Below are positions 45,869-54,957 of a stretch of 64,000 nucleotides of DNA, piece by piece. The DNA comes from Coprococcus sp. (GTDB lineage: Bacteria; Bacillota; Clostridia; Lachnospirales; Lachnospiraceae). The DNA is taken from NCBI GenBank assembly GCA_017935345.1, contig JAGBHU010000044.1, forward strand, positions 248,001-312,000, written 5' to 3'. The position numbers were made by a program, and so were the translations under genes. The first letter of the stretch is position 1; each line of letters starts with the position of its first letter. The notes beneath the pieces are model-generated. The model was not told the origin of the DNA. It saw only the letters and a program-made list of their open reading frames with translations, and ran no database searches.

Positions 45869-46845
45869 AATACCTGCCCAATCTCAAGTCTGTTTCCGGC
45901 AAGAAATGCTGCCGTATCCATAAGCTTTTTGCCTTCAGGCTGCAATTTTTTTATAACAAGTGCATTTTCTCCACAAGCAACAACAAAATTCTTTTTTGTC
46001 ACTCTGATTATCATTCCCGGAACAATATCCACATCATCACCTGCTGCAAGATAGAGTTGGGGCTTTATCAGCTTTAATTCATCGTCATTCAACTCTAAGA
46101 CATCAGCCTCATACACCTTTACATTTTTATCATTGATAAAGGTATACGCACATGGCCACGGCTGCAGACCTCTAATCAGCCTTTCCAGTTCTGCGGCACT
46201 CTTTGCAAAATCCAGTTTTCCCATATCCTTCGTCAGCATCGATGCATAACAGCTCAAGGAATCCTCCTGCGGTGTCCTGACCGCCGTACCTGCTTCAAGC
46301 AGCTTAAGCGTCGATATAATAAGCTTTGCACCTGCATCTGCCAGCTTATCATGGAGCGTAACACCTGTTTCTTTTTCATCGATTGGAACAATACACTTTT
46401 CAATCATATCGCCTGTATCAAGTCCCTTTGCCATATACATGGTAGTAACACCTGTTTCTTTTTCTCCGTCAATGATTGCCCATTCAATCGGTGCCGCCCC
46501 TCTGTATTTCGGAAGCAGGGATGCATGTATGTTAATGCAGCCCAATCTCGGAATATTCAAAATACGCTCGGGAAGAATCTGTCCGTATGCCGCTACTACA
46601 ATTACATCCGGATTGAGCTTCCGAATAATGGCTTCATTTTCCTCTTCCCGCAATTTGACCGGCTGATATACAGGAATATCATACGCAAGTGCCTTTTCTT
46701 TTACAGGAGTCGGTACCATGTTTTTACCTCTTCCCTTCGGTTTATCCGGCTGGGTAAAACATGCCGTTACATGATGTCCTGCCTCTACTATGGCTTCAAA
46801 TGCCTTAACCGCAAATTCCGGTGTACCCATATATATTATATTCAT
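45865..46845 (-). CDS. fmt: Methionyl-tRNA formyltransferase
   Basis: Formylates initiator Met-tRNA. The 326 residues start MNIIYMGTPEFAVKAFEAI and carry QPDKPKGRGK, VVAAYGQILP, INIHASLLPKYRGAAPI (Asn and His of the active site) and GVTTMYMAKGLDTGDMI. The C-terminal OB-like domain follows. It forms a functional pair with the deformylase gene def 86 bases upstream. Confidence 0.98.
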   Translation of the reverse strand: MNIIYMGTPEFAVKAFEAIVEAGHHVTACFTQPDKPKGRGKNMVPTPVKEKALAYDIPVYQPVKLREEENEAIIRKLNPDVIVVAAYGQILPERILNIPRLGCINIHASLLPKYRGAAPIEWAIIDGEKETGVTTMYMAKGLDTGDMIEKCIVPIDEKETGVTLHDKLADAGAKLIISTLKLLEAGTAVRTPQEDSLSCYASMLTKDMGKLDFAKSAAELERLIRGLQPWPCAYTFINDKNVKVYEADVLELNDDELKLIKPQLYLAAGDDVDIVPGMIIRVTKKNFVVACGENALVIKKLQPEGKKLMDTAAFLAGNRLEIGQVL

Positions 46846-46931
46846 GCTCTCTCGCCTCCTGTATATGCTTAATACAATTTATTCTCTTACGAAACAATCT
46901 CCGTATGAATTGATACAACAAAATATTGGTA

Positions 46932-47393
46932 CTATTCTACCTCATACAAACCGTCCTCTGCTTTGTCCTTATAAAGAATACCGTCCAGATGGTCTGTCTC
47001 ATGACAAATGGCTCTTGCCAAAAGTCCTTCTGCTTCAACCGTTATTTCTTCCATTTCCCTGTTCAACGCTTTGCAGACAACATGCATAGGTCTTGTGACC
47101 TGTCCCACAAGTCCCGGAAGGCTAAGACAACCCTCATCGCCCGTCTGTTCACCTTCCTGAAATGTTATCTCAGGATTAATCAGCGCAAGCGGATTTCCGT
47201 CTCCCACATCTATTACGACAATTCTCTTTAATATCCCTACCTGCGGAGCCGCAAGTCCTACACCGTTTGCAGCATACATGGTTTCAAACATATCATCGAT
47301 AAGCACCGATGTTCTATAGCTCATTTCCTTTACAGGCTTACATATTTTTCTTAATACACTGTCACCATCTAATCGAATGTTTCTTGTTGCCAT
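46932..47393 (-). CDS. def: Peptide deformylase
   Basis: Removes the formyl group from nascent proteins. The 153 residues contain the three metal-site motifs GVGLAAPQVG, EGCLSLPG (Cys ligand) and HETDHLDG (two His ligands and catalytic Glu). Length and motifs are those of a type 1 enzyme. It lies 11 bases after priA. Confidence 0.98.
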   Translation of the reverse strand: MATRNIRLDGDSVLRKICKPVKEMSYRTSVLIDDMFETMYAANGVGLAAPQVGILKRIVVIDVGDGNPLALINPEITFQEGEQTGDEGCLSLPGLVGQVTRPMHVVCKALNREMEEITVEAEGLLARAICHETDHLDGILYKDKAEDGLYEVE

Positions 47394-47404
47394 TTCTTAT
47401 CTCC

Positions 47405-49645
47405 TTAATACATATTTATCGGATTAAAATCAAATTGTATATGAACCATGTCATCCGTTTTTCCACTGACGTCATATAATTCTATATAATCCTTTATCTC
47501 AACCAGTTTATGATACCGGCTATGTTTGATATATAAAACCCTTCGAAAAATATCTTTTATCTTTGATATCTCAGGAACGGAAGGCCCCACCAGCCTTAAA
47601 GCATGATCCGCAGAAAATCTGCATTGAATCTCCTGCATCAGCCTGTCTGCAGTTTCATCAAGTAACTCCTCGGACTGTGAAACAAGAAGAAGTACCATCA
47701 TATGATATTCCGGCGGATATTTCATCAGTGAGCGATAGGATTGCTCACAAGCATAAAAGCTTTTATAATCCTGTTTTGCGGCAGAGACGATAGCATAGTT
47801 ATCCGGCTGATAGGTTTGAATCACAACCTTTCCCGGAAGTTCTCCTCTTCCCGCCCTTCCTGCTGCCTGCGTAAGCAAATCAAAGGTTCTCTCTCCTGCT
47901 CTGTAATCATTTGCAAACAGCGTCAAATCGGCAAGTACAATTCCCACCAGGGTTACCTTTGGAAAATCATGTCCCTTTACAATCATCTGTGTACCTATCA
48001 GAATATCGGCATCCCCATTTCCAAATGCCGCAAGAATCGTCTCGTGGGAATGCTTCTTTGTTGTCGTATCCTTATCCATACGAAGCGTTCTCGCACCTGG
48101 AAAAAGTTTATTGATTTCTTCCTCGACCTTCTGCGTACCCGTTCCATAGCCGCCGATAAGCTTTGAAGAACAGGAGGGACACGCATCCGGCTCCGATATA
48201 GTATACCCACAATAATGACAGATAAGCATTTTATTATTATGCTTTGTAAGCGATACATCACAATGGGGGCATCGAAGAACCTCACCGCAGCTTCTGCAGG
48301 ATACAAAGCTGTTAAAACCTCTTTTATTGATAAACAGCATAATCTGTTCATGTCTGTCCAACCTCTCGCTGATATCCTGCGCCAGCTCATAACTGATTAC
48401 GGAACGGTTGCCAAGTCTTAACTCCTGCCGCATATCAACGATACTACATTCAGCCAGGGGATTATTTCTGGCTCTTTTATGAAGCTGCCAAAGCTTATAT
48501 TCTCCCGACAGAGCTTTTCTGTAGCTTTCTACCGAAGGTGTTGCCGAACCCAAAATTAAACTGGCACCCTCCAGCTCCGCTCTTTTGACAGCTACCTCTC
48601 TGGCATGATATTTCGGCGGATAATCACTTTTATAGCTGCTCTCATGTTCTTCGTCAATGATAATCAGTCCCAGCCTGCTAAATGGTGTAAAAAGTGCAGA
48701 CCTTGGTCCGATAACCACATCCACTTCCCCGTTTTTTGCTCTGAGCATCTGGTCATATTTCTCACCACTGCTCAGCTTTGAATTCAAAATCGTAACTCGG
48801 TCTCCAAAATATCCTGTAAAGTATTTTACGGTCTGATATGTAAGCGCGATTTCCGGAATCAGAACAATTGCCTGTTTCCCCTGCTCTATAACGGTTTTTA
48901 TCGCCCTGACATAAATCTCCGTCTTTCCGCTTCCTGTAATACCATGAAGCAGATATGTATGTCTGATACCTTCTGTTATATCCTTCTGAAAATCATCCAC
49001 AATGCACTGCTGCTCTTGATTGAGTACAATCTCATCCTCATTTCCACCGTATTTTCGTGTCACAGCCCTGTAAACGCTTCTTGTCTCAATGGAAATCACG
49101 CCTTCTGACTCCATAGCCTTTAAGGTCTGAGACGATATATTCAGCTTAGCTGTAACAATATCCATCGGCAGCTTTTCTGTATCCGCCAGTTCTGATATAA
49201 GCCTGAGCTTCGCCTTCGCATTTTTCTTTTTATAAGCTTCTGCAAGTTCCGGAATACGGATTTTATCAGCCTTAAGAATGACATCCTTTCTTGCAACCGC
49301 TTTTACGGTTTTCTTTACAGGCATAACCGTTTTCAATGCGTTTATCATGGTTGAACCGTAATGCTCCTTCATCCACGCAGCAAGAGCAATCAGCCTGCCC
49401 GATACGGTGATTCCATCTTCCGCCATATCAAGAATTTCTTTTATTTTATCCGGTGCAAAACACGGAATATCCGATATTCCAATCACATATCCGGTTCTGA
49501 TATGATTTCCTCTTCCAAAAGGTATCTGAACCATACTTCCTATGGTAATCAAATCCAGAAGCCTGTCAGGAATACTATATTGAAATGTCCTGTCTACATC
49601 CTCATGCGAAATATCGATTATTATATCCGCATATTTTTTCAACAT
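47405..49645 (-). CDS. priA: Primosomal replication restart helicase PriA
   Basis: Recognises stalled forks and reloads the replicative helicase. The 746 residues have an N-terminal DNA-binding domain, Walker A LLHGITGSGKTEIYV, Walker B IIIDEEHESS and zinc-binding cysteines (CRSCGEVLRCPHCD; CHYCG; CPSC). Helicase motifs VGIVLADLTLFANDYRAGER and TQAAGRAGRG follow. The start at 49645 (MLKKYADIII) has GGAGG six bases upstream; the frame extends 13 codons further but without a ribosome site. The first 44 bases overlap the end of murE. Confidence 0.97.
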   Translation of the reverse strand: MLKKYADIIIDISHEDVDRTFQYSIPDRLLDLITIGSMVQIPFGRGNHIRTGYVIGISDIPCFAPDKIKEILDMAEDGITVSGRLIALAAWMKEHYGSTMINALKTVMPVKKTVKAVARKDVILKADKIRIPELAEAYKKKNAKAKLRLISELADTEKLPMDIVTAKLNISSQTLKAMESEGVISIETRSVYRAVTRKYGGNEDEIVLNQEQQCIVDDFQKDITEGIRHTYLLHGITGSGKTEIYVRAIKTVIEQGKQAIVLIPEIALTYQTVKYFTGYFGDRVTILNSKLSSGEKYDQMLRAKNGEVDVVIGPRSALFTPFSRLGLIIIDEEHESSYKSDYPPKYHAREVAVKRAELEGASLILGSATPSVESYRKALSGEYKLWQLHKRARNNPLAECSIVDMRQELRLGNRSVISYELAQDISERLDRHEQIMLFINKRGFNSFVSCRSCGEVLRCPHCDVSLTKHNNKMLICHYCGYTISEPDACPSCSSKLIGGYGTGTQKVEEEINKLFPGARTLRMDKDTTTKKHSHETILAAFGNGDADILIGTQMIVKGHDFPKVTLVGIVLADLTLFANDYRAGERTFDLLTQAAGRAGRGELPGKVVIQTYQPDNYAIVSAAKQDYKSFYACEQSYRSLMKYPPEYHMMVLLLVSQSEELLDETADRLMQEIQCRFSADHALRLVGPSVPEISKIKDIFRRVLYIKHSRYHKLVEIKDYIELYDVSGKTDDMVHIQFDFNPINMY

Positions 49646-51101
49646 CTTCTTCCTCCAAAACCTCTCTGATAAGGTCTCTTTCATCCATGTGATACTTTAC
49701 ACCACATATATCCTGATAATCCTCATGTCCCTTTCCCGCAAGGATGATTACATCGCCCTTCTCTGCATTCATAATCGCATAACGAATAGCCTCTTTTCTG
49801 TCAATGATCTCAATATACTTTCCGTCTGTCTTTGATATACCGATTTTTATATCATCTATGATAGCCTGTGGCTCTTCATTTCTTGGATTATCCGATGTAA
49901 TAATGGTAAGGTCCGCCATATTGCCTGACACCTCACCCATCTCATAACGTCTGTCCTTTGACCTGTTTCCTCCGCATCCGAATAAACATACAAGTCTCTT
50001 TGGGTTATATTCCCTCAAGGTCATAAGAATACTGGACAAACTCATTGCATTATGGGCATAGTCAATCATAATTGTAAATTGATCCGATATCGGTATCAGC
50101 TCAACTCTTCCTTTCACTTTAATATCTGTCAGAATATTCTTTATCCTGTCAAATGGAACACCCATCTGGTCGGCTACGGCTATGGCAGCAAGAGAATTAT
50201 AGATGCTGAAATTCCCCGGAAGATTTACCGATATTCTTCCCTGCTGAAGTCCTGACAGCTCATAGGTAATTCCCATATGCCCGTCTTTTTGATATAACTC
50301 GTGTCCGCCTGCTTTATATTCATAATCTCCGTTCATACCATACTTTATGATGCTGCATGTGGCATGTTCTGTCATGGTATCAACATTTGCATCATCACCA
50401 TTGAATATACCTGTCTTGCAAAGCGTAAACAGCCTGCTCTTCCACATGGCATATTCTTCAAATGAGCTATGCTCATTGGGACCGATATGGTCTTTTGACA
50501 GATTTGAGAAAATCCCATAGTCAAACTTTACCCCTGCGATTCTGTCCAACATCAGTCCCTGCGAGGATACCTCCATTACAACACTGTCCAATCCGTTATC
50601 GACCATATCCTTTAGGGTTTTATGTATAATAATGGATTCCGGTGTCGTATTATTCGCTGATATACATCTCACACCGTCCAATATCTCTATGGTACCTACA
50701 AGTCCTGTCTTATGTCCTGCGCTCATAAGCATTTCCCGAATCATATATGTTGTTGTAGTCTTTCCCTTTGTACCTGTTATGCCTATAACAGTCAATTTAT
50801 CGGAAGGATTCCCATAAAAATTACTGCTGACAATACCCATAGCCGTTCTTGTGCTGGACACCTTTATGATAAGAACATCCTTTACCGGTTCAACATCCTT
50901 TTCTACCACTACGCACACAGCACCTTTTTCTATTACATTCCGTATATATGAATGTCCGTCAGAATTTGCACCGCATATACAAAAGAATAGTCCGCCTGCT
51001 TCGACCTTTCTCGAATCATTATAGATCTGATGAACGTCTATATCGGTATTCCCACAGAGAATCTCATATTCCAATCCGTTGAACAAGGCTTCTGCTTTCA
51101 T
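49602..51101 (-). CDS. murE: UDP-MurNAc-tripeptide synthetase (MurE), meso-DAP type
   Basis: Adds the third amino acid to the peptidoglycan stem peptide. The 499 residues contain ITGTKGKTTTTYMIREML (ATP loop), NTTPES, MEVSSQGLMLDRI, IDYAHNAMSL and TSDNPRNEEPQAI. DNPR is the motif linked to meso-diaminopimelate selection, in contrast to lysine-adding enzymes. The gene ends inside the 5' end of priA. The start is preceded by GGGAG. Confidence 0.96.
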   Translation of the reverse strand: MKAEALFNGLEYEILCGNTDIDVHQIYNDSRKVEAGGLFFCICGANSDGHSYIRNVIEKGAVCVVVEKDVEPVKDVLIIKVSSTRTAMGIVSSNFYGNPSDKLTVIGITGTKGKTTTTYMIREMLMSAGHKTGLVGTIEILDGVRCISANNTTPESIIIHKTLKDMVDNGLDSVVMEVSSQGLMLDRIAGVKFDYGIFSNLSKDHIGPNEHSSFEEYAMWKSRLFTLCKTGIFNGDDANVDTMTEHATCSIIKYGMNGDYEYKAGGHELYQKDGHMGITYELSGLQQGRISVNLPGNFSIYNSLAAIAVADQMGVPFDRIKNILTDIKVKGRVELIPISDQFTIMIDYAHNAMSLSSILMTLREYNPKRLVCLFGCGGNRSKDRRYEMGEVSGNMADLTIITSDNPRNEEPQAIIDDIKIGISKTDGKYIEIIDRKEAIRYAIMNAEKGDVIILAGKGHEDYQDICGVKYHMDERDLIREVLEEEDVEKICGYNNRYFA

Positions 51102-51140
51102 ACTGTTTCAACTCCCTCTATTTGCTACGAATCTGCTTTT

Positions 51141-51177
51141 ATAAGAAAGAAGAGGCTGCGCAAACTATGCAACAACC
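51141..51177 (-). terminator. Probable intrinsic terminator after rpoZ
   Basis: On the minus strand GGTTGT-T-GCA and TGC-GCAGCC form a nine-pair stem with one bulge and a TAGTT loop, followed by TCTTCTTTCTTAT. It separates rpoZ from murE. Confidence 0.5.
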
Positions 51178-51187
51178 CCTGTCCCTC

Positions 51188-51430
51188 TTAGTTCTCTTCT
51201 TCGTCATCGCCTACAATTTTAACCTTGCCATTATACAATTCTTCTACTGCAACTGATAAAGGCTTGTTACTTGTTGTATCAATCAATGGTTCCTGTCCAC
51301 CAATTATCTCTCTGGCGCGTTTTGCAGTTGCAAGAACGATTGAATATCTGCTGTTTACAACAGGATGTTCTCCCTGTTCAACGTCTGAATTAACAACTGC
51401 CATTAAATCTGTGTATGATGGATGTAACAT
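51188..51430 (-). CDS. rpoZ: RNA polymerase omega subunit
   Basis: Small subunit that stabilises the beta' subunit. The 80 residues contain VNSRYSIVLATAKRAREIIG, the omega signature, followed by KPLSVAVEELYNGKVKI and an acidic end. The position directly after gmk is the standard yloC-gmk-rpoZ order of Firmicutes. Confidence 0.95.
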   Translation of the reverse strand: MLHPSYTDLMAVVNSDVEQGEHPVVNSRYSIVLATAKRAREIIGGQEPLIDTTSNKPLSVAVEELYNGKVKIVGDDEEEN

Positions 51431-51474
51431 AATATGAAATCCCCTTTCTTATTGAAATCACTATCTAATTGTAT

Positions 51475-52092
51475 TTAAATCCGTTTCAATTCATCCTTTA
51501 TATTCTGAATAAATTGAAGATTATTATTGCATCTGCATGCATAACTCTCTATAACAGAATTTACTTTAGATACACACATATCTAAATCGTCATTTATAAC
51601 GATATAATCATATTTGTCCATATCTGCCGCTTCTTCTGTCGCTTTTTTTAGACGTTTGATTATAGTCGCTTCGTTTTCAGTACCTCTTCCTGCCAGTCTG
51701 TCCTTCAGGCTCCGGATACTTGGTGCTGCTATGAATATCAGAAGTGCATCAGGATATTGTTCTTTGATATGCATAGCACCCATTACTTCTATCTCAAGAA
51801 TGATATCCCTGCCCTGATTAAGGCTTTCTTCCACATACTTTTTCGGTGTTCCGTAGTAATTTTCTACATACTGTGTCCACTCAATAAATCCACCATAATC
51901 GATAAGATTTTCAAATTCGCCTCTGTCCATGAAAAAATACTCTCTTCCATGAACTTCTCCCTCTCTTGGAGCTCTTGTTGTAGCGGATATGGATAAATCA
52001 TATCCATAGTCTGATACAAGTCTCTTTACAACCGTACCTTTTCCCACACCGGAAAAACCGGATATAACAATTAATGAACCCTTTTTCATCAT
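51475..52092 (-). CDS. gmk: Guanylate kinase
   Basis: Phosphorylates GMP to GDP. The 205 residues contain the P-loop VISGFSGVGKGTVVKRL, the GMP-binding SISATTRAPREGEVHGREYFF and ILEIEVMGAMHIKEQYPDAL. GGAGTAAGG lies before the ATG. It follows yloC by five bases; a DUF370/remA gene that often sits between them is absent here. Confidence 0.97.
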   Translation of the reverse strand: MMKKGSLIVISGFSGVGKGTVVKRLVSDYGYDLSISATTRAPREGEVHGREYFFMDRGEFENLIDYGGFIEWTQYVENYYGTPKKYVEESLNQGRDIILEIEVMGAMHIKEQYPDALLIFIAAPSIRSLKDRLAGRGTENEATIIKRLKKATEEAADMDKYDYIVINDDLDMCVSKVNSVIESYACRCNNNLQFIQNIKDELKRI

Positions 52093-52097
52093 ACGCC

Positions 52098-52976
52098 TTA
52101 CTCCAAATTCTGTATCTGTTCTCGTACTTTTTCAATATCCGTTTTAAGCTCAATCGCTTTATTGGAAACATCAAGAGAATTTGCCTTGGACAAAATGGTA
52201 TTTGCCTCCCTGTTCATCTCCTGCGCTATAAAGTCCAGCTTACGGCCGACACTGCCTCCGGCCTCCAATATCTTTTTGGTACTGTCTATATGACTCTTTA
52301 ATCTTACTGTTTCTTCATCTACACAGATCTTGTCGGCATAGATAACTACCTCTGTAGCAATTCTGTTCTCATCTATAGCCATATTTCCAAGCAGCTCCGT
52401 TATCTTGTCCGTCAATTTCTGTCTGTATTCCGCTACAAGCATCGGTGAAAGTTCCTCAATATAATCTACTGCCAAAAGCATATTGTCAAGCTTTTCTATA
52501 ATATTATTTTTGAGATTTTCACCTTCAATATCTCTTGATTTTACAAATTTCTGCGCTGCCTCATCCAAAGCTGATTTGATAAGCTCCCAAAGCTCCTCTT
52601 CATCCACACTCTGTTCCTCCAATGTAAATACATCGGTAAACCCTCCGAGTACAGAAGGAATAATCTGGTTCTCCATACCAAACTCATCAGCCATCTCATT
52701 AAAATATTTCATATAAAGAGCAGCAAGCTCCCTGTTGTATTTTACATGAACCTTATTTTCCGTGTAATCCTCATATGTAATAAATACATCAACCTTACCG
52801 CGCTCAATATATTTCTTCAGATATGTTCTGATAGTAGTCTCCAGAAAGCTTATCTTCTTAGGCATCTTGATACTGATATCACAAAATCTGTGATTGACTG
52901 CCTTCATCTCTACTACTATCTTTCGTTCCTCTGTCACAACCTCGCTGCGACCAAAGCCCGTCATACTCTTTATCAT
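52098..52976 (-). CDS. yloC: YicC/YloC family endoribonuclease
   Basis: A 292-residue member of the YicC family, whose E. coli member is an endoribonuclease acting on a small RNA. It begins MIKSMTGFGRSEVVTEERK, the family hallmark, and includes MKAVNHRFCDISIKMPK and the C-terminal LDFIAQEMNREANTILSKA. The start at 52976 has AGGAG seven bases upstream; an apparent extension of 20 codons upstream lacks one. It heads the yloC-gmk-rpoZ operon. Confidence 0.94.
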   Translation of the reverse strand: MIKSMTGFGRSEVVTEERKIVVEMKAVNHRFCDISIKMPKKISFLETTIRTYLKKYIERGKVDVFITYEDYTENKVHVKYNRELAALYMKYFNEMADEFGMENQIIPSVLGGFTDVFTLEEQSVDEEELWELIKSALDEAAQKFVKSRDIEGENLKNNIIEKLDNMLLAVDYIEELSPMLVAEYRQKLTDKITELLGNMAIDENRIATEVVIYADKICVDEETVRLKSHIDSTKKILEAGGSVGRKLDFIAQEMNREANTILSKANSLDVSNKAIELKTDIEKVREQIQNLE

Positions 52977-53049
52977 GTAACTTCTCCTTTGAAGCTTTTG
53001 TTGTTCAATAGATCTGCAATCCTCAAATACGCACAACTACAGATACTAT

Positions 53050-53078
53050 ATTATACTTCAACCCCATATAAAAATCAA
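53050..53078 (-). promoter_or_regulatory. Sigma-A promoter of yloC-gmk-rpoZ
   Basis: On the minus strand TTGATT (53073-53078), a 17-base spacer and TATAAT (53050-53055), about 75 bases before the yloC start and directly after the rqcH stop. Confidence 0.8.
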
Positions 53079-53083
53079 ATATT

Positions 53084-54826
53084 TTATTCCTCTTTAATAT
53101 CTCGGATATCTGGCTCCGCCACCATAGAATAATTCGTATGGTAAATGACAAAACCAGGTTTTGCGGCAGCAGGCTTTTTCAGATTTCTTCTCTCGGTATA
53201 GTCAATCTCTACCTTGGGATTTGTCCTGCCTGACGAATAATAAGCTGCCAGTCTTCCCGCCTCTTCATATGTGCTGTCAGGAAGCTCCTCATCACCCATC
53301 CGCTTCACAATGACATGAGAACCCGGCATCTTCTTCGCATGAAACCACAGATCTCCTCCATTGGCAAATTTGAATGTCAGTTCATCATTCTGCAAATTAT
53401 TCTTTCCTACATACATGTGATAGCCGTCTGAAGATATATAATGGAGCGGTTTATCCTTCAGCTTCTTCCGCTCGCCCTTTTTACCGTATTTCCCCTTTAT
53501 ATAACCGCACATGATCAGTTCTTCCTTGACCTGTGACAGAGAATTTTCATCTATGGACATGTCAAGAAATGTCTGAATTGATTTCAGGTGAAGAAGCTCC
53601 TCCGCAGTCTCTACCGTCAACTTGGACAGTGCCTCATATGTTCTCTTCTGCTTGTTATACCGTTCAAAATACTTTTTCGCATTATCCATAACAGGAATAA
53701 CAGGGTCAAGCGGTATGGTTATCTCTTCATTTGTATAATAATTCAGTGCCTGAAAACTCTTTTCTCCCTGTTTCACACGATACCCGTAGGTATTAATCAG
53801 TTCACCGTAAACCCTATATTTCTCCCTGTCCTTTGTATCGTCGAGCTGCTTTATCTGCAAATCATATTTTTTACTTGTTCTCTCTATCGCAGTGGCGACT
53901 ATTTTTCTCAAATCAGCAGACTTCTGTCTGATTCTCGTTACGGCACTCCTTTTATAGAAATATTCATCTAAAACTGATGAAATATCCTCCTTAAACCGCA
54001 GCTCCTTATCCTGATACATTGTAAGCTTAACCGATGAAAATTCAATCGGCGTATATCCGTCAAAAACGATAAGCGGTGTATATCTCTCATTCTTAATATC
54101 TTCTATCAGACAAACAAGGCTCTGATACAAATTGTCCCTGCTCACAGCATCTAAAGCATCAACCGATACGGCTCCGTCAATCCCCGCCCTATAAGCCAGC
54201 TCACCTGCGGCAAGAGGACTGAAGCCTACTATTGAAGTATATAATGCCTTTGTAACATTACAAGGTTTTGTCATAATCACACTGTCAAAGTATTCCCTAT
54301 CCACAAGGAACGGACTTATCTTATCTCCTGATGGCGGATAAGCATATTGTCTTCCCGGCAGTACCTCTCTGACAGAGCTTACCATATGGGATATATGCTT
54401 TATACTGTCGATGATCATCCCCGACTCATCTGCAAATATAATATTGCTGTGTTTTCCCATTATCTCGATAATCAGCTTCTTCCTGCACAAATCACCTAAT
54501 TCATTCAAATGCTCTATCGTTATTTCAACGATTCGTTCAAAATTCGGCTGACAGATATCAACGATACGTCCATTATTGATATGCTTCCGAAGCAGCATAC
54601 AAAAATTCGGAGCCGTCATCGGGTTTTCTTTTGACAACTGCATAAGATATATCAAAGGCAGACTTGCATCCGCCGACAACAGAAGCCGATAGCTATCCCT
54701 GTTGTTTTTAATGACAATATTCAGCTCATCCTTTTCCGGCTGATAAATCTTATATATTCTTCCGTCTATCAATTTCTTTTTTAAATCACTTACAACATTG
54801 GAAATGACAATACCATCAAAAGCCAT
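53084..54826 (-). CDS. rqcH: Rqc2 homolog RqcH (NFACT family)
   Basis: Binds stalled 50S subunits and directs alanine tailing of trapped peptides in Firmicutes; also annotated as fibronectin-binding protein. The 580 residues comprise NFACT-N (MAFDGIVISNVVSDLKKKLI, with GRIYKIYQPEKDEL), a middle helix-hairpin-helix and coiled-coil region (about 270-430), and NFACT-R near the end (DLWFHAKKMPGSHVIVKR ... EIDYTERRNLKKP). The conserved Asp-Arg of NFACT-N is not securely placed by eye. It is flanked by glgA and yloC. Confidence 0.94.
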   Translation of the reverse strand: MAFDGIVISNVVSDLKKKLIDGRIYKIYQPEKDELNIVIKNNRDSYRLLLSADASLPLIYLMQLSKENPMTAPNFCMLLRKHINNGRIVDICQPNFERIVEITIEHLNELGDLCRKKLIIEIMGKHSNIIFADESGMIIDSIKHISHMVSSVREVLPGRQYAYPPSGDKISPFLVDREYFDSVIMTKPCNVTKALYTSIVGFSPLAAGELAYRAGIDGAVSVDALDAVSRDNLYQSLVCLIEDIKNERYTPLIVFDGYTPIEFSSVKLTMYQDKELRFKEDISSVLDEYFYKRSAVTRIRQKSADLRKIVATAIERTSKKYDLQIKQLDDTKDREKYRVYGELINTYGYRVKQGEKSFQALNYYTNEEITIPLDPVIPVMDNAKKYFERYNKQKRTYEALSKLTVETAEELLHLKSIQTFLDMSIDENSLSQVKEELIMCGYIKGKYGKKGERKKLKDKPLHYISSDGYHMYVGKNNLQNDELTFKFANGGDLWFHAKKMPGSHVIVKRMGDEELPDSTYEEAGRLAAYYSSGRTNPKVEIDYTERRNLKKPAAAKPGFVIYHTNYSMVAEPDIRDIKEE

Positions 54827-54856
54827 AAAAGTTCTCCTTCAATCTGTTGATATATC

Positions 54857-54894
54857 GTAAAAAAGGCAGAAAATGTAGCAACATCCTCTGCCTT
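54857..54894 (-). terminator. Intrinsic terminator of glgA
   Basis: On the minus strand AAGGCAGA ... TCTGCCTT form the outer stem (54863-54870 with 54887-54894), with further pairing towards a short loop, followed by a T-run. It lies 64 bases after the glgA stop. Confidence 0.8.
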
Positions 54895-54957
54895 ATATAC
54901 CTCATGACAATATGCCAAACATGTACATTCCGTTCATGTAAACAACTGCTCCGGACA

